From the NCBI GenBank assembly GCA_900769645.1, contig CAAGHI010000019.1, positions 1 to 33,123 on the forward strand: a stretch of 33,123 bases of DNA. The letters run 5' to 3'. The position numbers and the translations under genes were made by a program. Positions 29,851 through 33,123 of this stretch are shown one piece after another (the first letter of the stretch is position 1; each line of letters starts with the position of its first letter). Source of the stretch: Candidatus Gastranaerophilales bacterium (GTDB taxonomy: Bacteria; Cyanobacteriota; Vampirovibrionia; Gastranaerophilales; Gastranaerophilaceae). The notes under the pieces are model-generated. The model searched no databases and was not told the origin of the DNA. It worked only from the letters and a program-made list of their open reading frames with translations.

Positions 29851-30567
29851 TTACTTCCCAAACCTTCTCTGTCTGCTATGAAACTCTTCCACGGCATCAG
29901 CAAGAGAATTTTTGTCAAATTCCGGCCAATATTGTTTTGTGACAAGAATTTCCGAGTATGCAATTTGCCACAAAAGGTAGTTAGAAATTCGTTTTTCACC
30001 ACCTGTTCTGATTAGCAAATCAGGATCAGGAATTCCTTTTGTGTAAAGGTTTTGAGAAATTAATTCTTCTGTGATGTTTTCCGGCTTAACCCCTTGTTCT
30101 ACAATTGATTTTACTGCGTGAACAATTTCATCTCGAGCACCGTAGTTGAAGGCAATTTGAAGATGAACTCCTGTGTTATTTTTAGTTGTTTCGACGGAGT
30201 TATTTAGGATTTTTTGAAGTTTCGGACTAAGCTTTTTAATGTCACCGATAAAGCTAATCACTACGCCTTCAGAGTGCATTTCTGCAAGCTCGTTCGTCAA
30301 GGTAATTGCAAGAAGTTCCATCAAAAAGTCAACTTCTTCCTTTTTTCTGTTCCAATTTTCAGTCGAGAATGCATAGACAGTCAGGTATTTAATCCCAAAA
30401 TCTTTGCAAGCTCGAAGAGTTGCTTTCAGTGCGTCTACGCCTTTTTTATGTCCCATCGCTGACGGAAGATTTTTTTCTTTTGCCCAACGGCGATTTCCGT
30501 CCATAATTATTGCAATGTGTTGCAAATTTGTTTCTTTTACTATTTCAGCTGTTCTTGTTTCATTCAT
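29851..30567 (-). CDS. uppS: Undecaprenyl diphosphate synthase
   Basis: 238 residues from the ATG at 30567. A cis-prenyltransferase that adds isopentenyl units to farnesyl diphosphate, making the C55 carrier for peptidoglycan and other wall polymers. Landmarks: HIAIIMDGNRRWA with the catalytic Asp23, YLTVYAFSTENWNR, and DLLIRTGGEKRISNYLLWQIAYSE near the end. An ATG three codons earlier (30576) overlaps the TATAAT box, so the later ATG, seven bases after it, is preferred; no Shine-Dalgarno precedes either. It is flanked by two MITE-like repeats in opposite orientation. Confidence 0.95.
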   Translation of the reverse strand: MNETRTAEIVKETNLQHIAIIMDGNRRWAKEKNLPSAMGHKKGVDALKATLRACKDFGIKYLTVYAFSTENWNRKKEEVDFLMELLAITLTNELAEMHSEGVVISFIGDIKKLSPKLQKILNNSVETTKNNTGVHLQIAFNYGARDEIVHAVKSIVEQGVKPENITEELISQNLYTKGIPDPDLLIRTGGEKRISNYLLWQIAYSEILVTKQYWPEFDKNSLADAVEEFHSRQRRFGK

Positions 30568-30574
30568 AACTTTC

Positions 30575-30580
30575 ATTATA
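30575..30580 (-). promoter_or_regulatory. -10 box of uppS
   Basis: TATAAT on the minus strand, seven bases before the chosen ATG. The -35 region is poor. The right MITE copy begins about 26 bases upstream. Confidence 0.5.
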
Positions 30581-30842
30581 GGGCAAACATGAAAAAATGG
30601 AATAGGAAAGTGAGAAGTGAGACGTGAAAAGTGAAAAGACCGTTACAGGTGCTATCGCACCAAATTAATTAACGAGCAGAGCGAGCGAAAAGAACTTCTC
30701 ACTTCTCACTTTCACAAAAATATGAACTTTACTTAACCTCTCTCGGCAAATTATTTACAAAAAAATTTGTTCATGCGATAATAATGTAGAAAGCTAAAAA
30801 TATAATAGCGAATGTACACAATATAAAAAAGGAAAAAACAAA
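30577..30842. other. Divergent intergenic region between uppS and fusA
   Basis: Contains the right MITE copy (30606-30713) and the leader of fusA. AAGGA lies about ten bases before the fusA ATG. Upstream of it TATAAT-like strings (around 30777-30783 and 30800-30806) are possible -10 boxes; I could not settle on one. Confidence 0.5.
30606..30713. repeat. MITE-like element, right copy (upstream of uppS)
   Basis: Perfect 17-bp ends, GAAAGTGAGAAGTGAGA (30606-30622) and its reverse complement (30697-30713). Inverted relative to the copy at 29724-29835. Confidence 0.85.
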
Positions 30843-32933
30843 ATGGCTAGACAAACTCCATTAGAAAAAATCAGAAACATTGGTATTGCCGCTCACATCG
30901 ATGCTGGTAAAACCACTACAACTGAACGTATTTTGTTTTACACAGGTAAAACTCATAAAATCGGTGAAACTCACGATGGCGCAGCCGTAACTGACTTTAT
31001 GGAACAAGAAAAAGAACGTGGTATTACAATCCAATCAGCTGCTGTTACAGCTACTTGGAAAGGTCACCAAATCAACATTATCGATACCCCGGGTCACGTT
31101 GACTTCACAATTGAAGTAGAACGTTCTCTTCGTGTATTGGACGGTGTTGTTGCTGTATTCTGTGCAGTAGGTGGTGTTCAATCTCAATCAGAAACTGTAT
31201 GGCGTCAAGCTAACAGATACGAAGTTCCACGTATGGTTTTCGTAAACAAAATGGACAGAACAGGTGCTGATTTCTATAGAGTTGTTGACCAAATTAAAAA
31301 TAGATTAGGTGCAAATGCTGTTCCTATCCAATTGCCTATCGGTTCTGAAGATAAATTCAACGGCCTTATTGATTTGATGACAATGAGAGCTGAAATTTAT
31401 ACTAACGACTTAGGTACAGATATTAAAGAAGAAGATATTCCTGCTGATATGATGGAAAAAGCTCAACAATACCACGACGCTATGGTTGAAGCTATTGCAT
31501 CTGAAGATGACGCTTTGATGGAAAAATACTTTGAAGATCCTGCATCTATTACAGTTGACGAATTGAAAGCTGTTTTGAGAAAAGCAGTTTGCGAAAACAA
31601 AATTGTTCCTGTAACTTGCGGTACAGCATTCAAAAACAAAGGTGTTCAACTTCTATTGAACGCAGTTGTTGATTATATGCCATCACCGGTTGATGTAAAA
31701 GCTATCGAAGGTGAACTTGAAGACGGAACAAAAACAGAAAGACATTCTTCAGACTCTGAGCCGTTCTCAGCTTTGGCATTTAAGGTTATGACTGACCCTT
31801 ACGTAGGTCGTTTGACTTTCTTAAGAGTTTACTCAGGTGTAATCACTGCTGGTTCTTATGTTCTTAACGCAACAAACGGAAAAAAAGAACGTATTGCTCG
31901 TTTGGTTCGTATGTACGCTGATCAAAGAATTGAAGAACAAGAAGTTTACGCAGGTGACATCTGTGCAGCAGTTGGTTTGAAAGATACAACAACAGGTGAT
32001 ACATTGTGTGACGAAAAAGCTCCAATTATCTTGGAAAGAATGACTTTCCCTGAACCTGTAATTTCAGTTGCTATTGAACCAAAAACAAAAGCTGACCAAG
32101 ATAAAATGGGTATCGCTCTTCAAAAACTTGCTGAAGAAGATCCTTCATTCAGAGTTAAATCTGATACAGAAACAGGTCAAACAATCATTTCTGGTATGGG
32201 TGAACTTCACTTGGATATCATCGTTGACCGTATGTTGAGAGAATTCAAAGTTGAAGCTAACATCGGTAAACCGCAAGTAGCTTACAGAGAAACAATTCGT
32301 GGAAACGCTGATCAAGACTCTAAATTTATCCGTCAATCAGGTGGTAAAGGTCAATATGGTCACGTTAAAGTTAGAATTTCTCCAGCTGAAGAAAATGCCG
32401 GTTTTGTATTTGAAAACAAAATCGTTGGTGGTGCTATTCCTCGTGAATACATCGAACCTGCTAGAAAAGGTATGGAAGAAGCTCTTGAAGGCGGTATCTT
32501 GGCAGGATTCCCTATGATCGACGTAAAAGTTGAACTTTATGATGGATCTTACCACGAAGTTGACTCTTCTGAAATGGCATTTAAAATCGCTGGTTCAATG
32601 GCTATCAAAGAAGGTTGCCGCAAAGCTCAACCTTGTATCCTTGAACCTATGATGAAAGTTGAAATCGAAATTCCAGACGAATTCACAGGTACAATTATTG
32701 GTGATATTTCAAGACGTCGTGGACGTGTTGAAGGTCAAGAACCTCAAGGCAACACTGGTAACGTAATCGTTAGAGCCTTGGTTCCATTGGCTAACATGTT
32801 CGGTTATGCAACAGACTTGAGATCAAACACTCAAGGTCGTGGAACATTCTCTATGGAATTCCACAACTACGAACAAGTTCCTGCTAATATCGAAAAAGAA
32901 ATTATCGAAAAATCAGGAGCTGCTAAAGCGTAG
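30843..32933 (+). CDS. fusA: Elongation factor G
   Basis: 696 residues, full-length EF-G, the GTPase that drives translocation on the ribosome. G motifs: AHIDAGKT (17-24), RGITIQSAA (switch region), DTPGHVDF (81-88) and NKMD (135-138); domains II to V follow, with RESGGKGQYGHVK-type domain IV here as RQSGGKGQYGHVK and a C-terminal GRVEGQEPQGN region in domain V. Codon use is more biased than in neighbours, as expected for high expression. It stands outside a str operon: no rpsL, rpsG or tuf is next to it. A terminator follows. Confidence 0.98.
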   Translation: MARQTPLEKIRNIGIAAHIDAGKTTTTERILFYTGKTHKIGETHDGAAVTDFMEQEKERGITIQSAAVTATWKGHQINIIDTPGHVDFTIEVERSLRVLDGVVAVFCAVGGVQSQSETVWRQANRYEVPRMVFVNKMDRTGADFYRVVDQIKNRLGANAVPIQLPIGSEDKFNGLIDLMTMRAEIYTNDLGTDIKEEDIPADMMEKAQQYHDAMVEAIASEDDALMEKYFEDPASITVDELKAVLRKAVCENKIVPVTCGTAFKNKGVQLLLNAVVDYMPSPVDVKAIEGELEDGTKTERHSSDSEPFSALAFKVMTDPYVGRLTFLRVYSGVITAGSYVLNATNGKKERIARLVRMYADQRIEEQEVYAGDICAAVGLKDTTTGDTLCDEKAPIILERMTFPEPVISVAIEPKTKADQDKMGIALQKLAEEDPSFRVKSDTETGQTIISGMGELHLDIIVDRMLREFKVEANIGKPQVAYRETIRGNADQDSKFIRQSGGKGQYGHVKVRISPAEENAGFVFENKIVGGAIPREYIEPARKGMEEALEGGILAGFPMIDVKVELYDGSYHEVDSSEMAFKIAGSMAIKEGCRKAQPCILEPMMKVEIEIPDEFTGTIIGDISRRRGRVEGQEPQGNTGNVIVRALVPLANMFGYATDLRSNTQGRGTFSMEFHNYEQVPANIEKEIIEKSGAAKA

Positions 32934-32957
32934 TCTGATACAAAGTTAAGAAAATTA

Positions 32958-32988
32958 AGAGGACAGGTTTTAATCTGTCCTCTTTTTT
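32958..32988 (+). terminator. Terminator of fusA
   Basis: AGAGGACAG (32958-32966), an eight-base loop, CTGTCCTCT (32975-32983) and a T run. Confidence 0.9.
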
Positions 32989-33026
32989 ATGGATTTAATT
33001 AGAAATTTTTTGAACATTCTTTCGAA

Positions 33027-33090
33027 AATAGTTGCTATTTTAGAAAATAACTAACCTGTAATGTCACTCCGGACTACGATCCGGAGTCTA
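33027..33090 (+). repeat. CCGGA palindromic repeat, copy 3
   Basis: Core ACTCCGGA (33066-33073), six-base loop, TCCGGAGT (33080-33087), preceded by AGTTGCTATTTTAG. The following ATAGATTCTGAATAGCAAG at the window edge resembles segments at about 4981-4996 and 25608. Confidence 0.85.
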
Positions 33091-33123
33091 TTCATTAATT
33101 TATAATAGATTCTGAATAGCAAG

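Overview
The window is AT-rich bacterial chromosome with no rRNA, tRNA, CRISPR array, prophage or classical transposase that I can see. Three prepilins with the FTLAEVLITLGIIGVVAA-type N-terminus and a long protein starting MGMAASQARLL point to the gut Melainabacteria (Vampirovibrionia, Candidatus Gastranaerophilales). That placement is inference from protein style, not a search.

Layout. 276-2753 (minus) is a partial biotin operon, bioF-bioG-bioC, which makes the pimeloyl chain and starts ring assembly; bioA, bioD and bioB are not here. Divergent from it are two tandem prepilins (2827-4436). A 646-base repeat-filled gap precedes radA (5083-6456, minus). Then come a putative lipoprotein (6524-7567), an unknown gene and a BlaI-like repressor (7601-8338), and an exported protein with a VirB10/TrbI-like middle (8430-9584), all minus. 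9693-10354 (plus) holds two paralogous small proteins, each built from two RWYD repeats. An M16 peptidase (minus) follows. 11903-14611 (plus) looks like one operon: nanE, a ROK sugar kinase, a small unknown gene and a UbiA-family prenyltransferase. 14794-15904 pairs a 75-residue repeat protein with a TupA-like ATP-grasp enzyme. 16174-20955 (minus) carries an SH3-like exported protein, pheT, a family 2 glycosyltransferase and an unknown membrane protein. 21127-25270 (plus) is a dicarboxylate/glutamate-type symporter followed by ileS. 25804-27255 is a large coiled-coil protein. An XRE regulator and a third prepilin are divergent around 27715-27837. 28617-29105 is a compact inverted-repeat cassette holding a DUF559 endonuclease. 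Then rdgB and uppS (minus) and fusA (plus).

Most striking points. (1) A 489-bp unit made of one DUF559 nuclease gene between two 56-bp inverted repeats that match at 55 of 56 positions and are themselves foldable; this looks like a minimal, possibly mobile, REP-plus-nuclease element. (2) At least eight genes have a -10-like hexamer ending 6 or 7 bases before the ATG and no Shine-Dalgarno, so leaderless transcription seems common. (3) Two RWYD-repeat proteins of unknown function. (4) A prepilin whose leader carries a second copy of VAFTLAE exactly 20 codons upstream, with 6 of 7 codons changed but the peptide unchanged. (5) A 15-bp inverted repeat around the -35 box of the third prepilin, next to a divergent XRE gene. 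(6) IleRS with HVGT in place of the HIGH signature. (7) Two 110-bp MITE-like repeats in opposite orientation flanking uppS.

Intergenic regions are rich in short dispersed palindromes and MITE-like elements of at least six types, which suggests a genome that tolerates many small non-autonomous repeats.
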